From DATLSM01 sp049585815 (GTDB lineage Bacteria > Actinomycetota > Thermoleophilia > Solirubrobacterales > 70-9), in assembly GCA_049585815.1 (NCBI GenBank), contig JBAVAR010000012.1:1-6009 (forward strand): a DNA stretch of 6,009 bases, in the 5' to 3' direction. The position numbers and the translations under genes were made by a program. Position 1 is the stretch's first letter, and each line of letters begins with the position of its first letter. This document shows, piece by piece, positions 5,957-6,009 of this stretch. The notes beneath the pieces were generated by a model that did no database searches, had not been told where the DNA came from, and worked only from the letters and a program-made list of their open reading frames with translations.

Positions 5957-6009
5957 GGTGGGGCCAAGTCAAGCCGCCGCTCCGGGGCCAGTGCAGGTTG
6001 CCGTTCTCA
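5957..6009 (-). repeat. Right terminal inverted repeat of the IS21-family element
   Basis: This is the partner of 1-53. It holds one perfect inverse of TTGGCCCCACC (5957-5967) and a diverged box around 5981-5992 (TCCGGGGCCAGT), 24 bp apart as at the left end. The stretch 5908-5956 between the hairpin and this repeat holds no recognisable gene. Confidence 0.9.

Larger units (their letters stand above)
1..6009 (+). mobile_element. IS21-family insertion sequence, interrupted by a RIT element
   Basis: The window is bounded by a 53-bp imperfect inverted repeat (1-53 against 5957-6009, 39 matches without gaps), with 5'-TG and CA-3' tips. Between the repeats lie istA and istB on the + strand, the standard IS21-family gene pair. 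Subtracting the 3421-bp inner insertion leaves about 2.59 kb, near the upper end of normal IS21-family length. The repeats begin and end on the first and last base, so no host DNA is visible and a target duplication cannot be checked. Both transposition genes are damaged, so the element is probably immobile unless a related intact copy supplies IstA and IstB in trans. That last point is inference. Confidence 0.93.

Overview
The whole window appears to be one mobile element with a second one nested inside it. The sequence is GC-rich and codon use favours G/C at third positions. That, and the style of the IstA protein, suggest a high-GC bacterium, possibly an actinobacterium. This is inference, because no host gene is present to anchor it.

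Outer element (1-6009): an IS21-family insertion sequence. Its two ends form imperfect terminal inverted repeats of 53 bp (39 matches without gaps). The repeats start exactly at base 1 and end exactly at base 6009, and each carries two TGGCCCC boxes 24 bp apart. The + strand encodes istA (DDE transposase) and istB (AAA+ helper ATPase), joined by an ATGA overlap. Both are broken. istA has a -1 frameshift near 1111-1113. istB is split between 2172 and 5594 by the inner element.

Inner element (about 2173-5593, 3421 bp): three tyrosine recombinase genes in a row on the - strand (5394 to 2277), with no cargo. Gene number, sizes, tight packing and long terminal inverted repeats match 'recombinase in trio' (RIT) elements, so I call them ritA, ritB and ritC. 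A 6-bp sequence, TTGGAC, lies at both junctions. It is exactly the Leu-Asp codon pair of the IstB Walker B motif. Removing 3421 bp between the two copies restores a 261-codon istB reading through LVVLD-ELGYL.

The inner element's ends are the most informative part. Each is built from 11-bp boxes of the type CTAYGCCGACA, with the same 78-bp offset between outer and inner boxes at both ends. The right end has an extra 32-bp palindrome and a third, inverted copy of TTGGAC flanked by boxes on both sides, so it looks like a built-in copy of the joined-ends site. RitB has proline where the second catalytic arginine is expected (HDLP instead of HDLR), which probably removes its strand-exchange chemistry.

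I do not see a new defence or metabolic system here. The interest lies in the nesting, the att-site architecture and the RitB substitution. The outer IS is probably unable to transpose on its own. The inner element has two recombinases with complete catalytic residues and one doubtful one.
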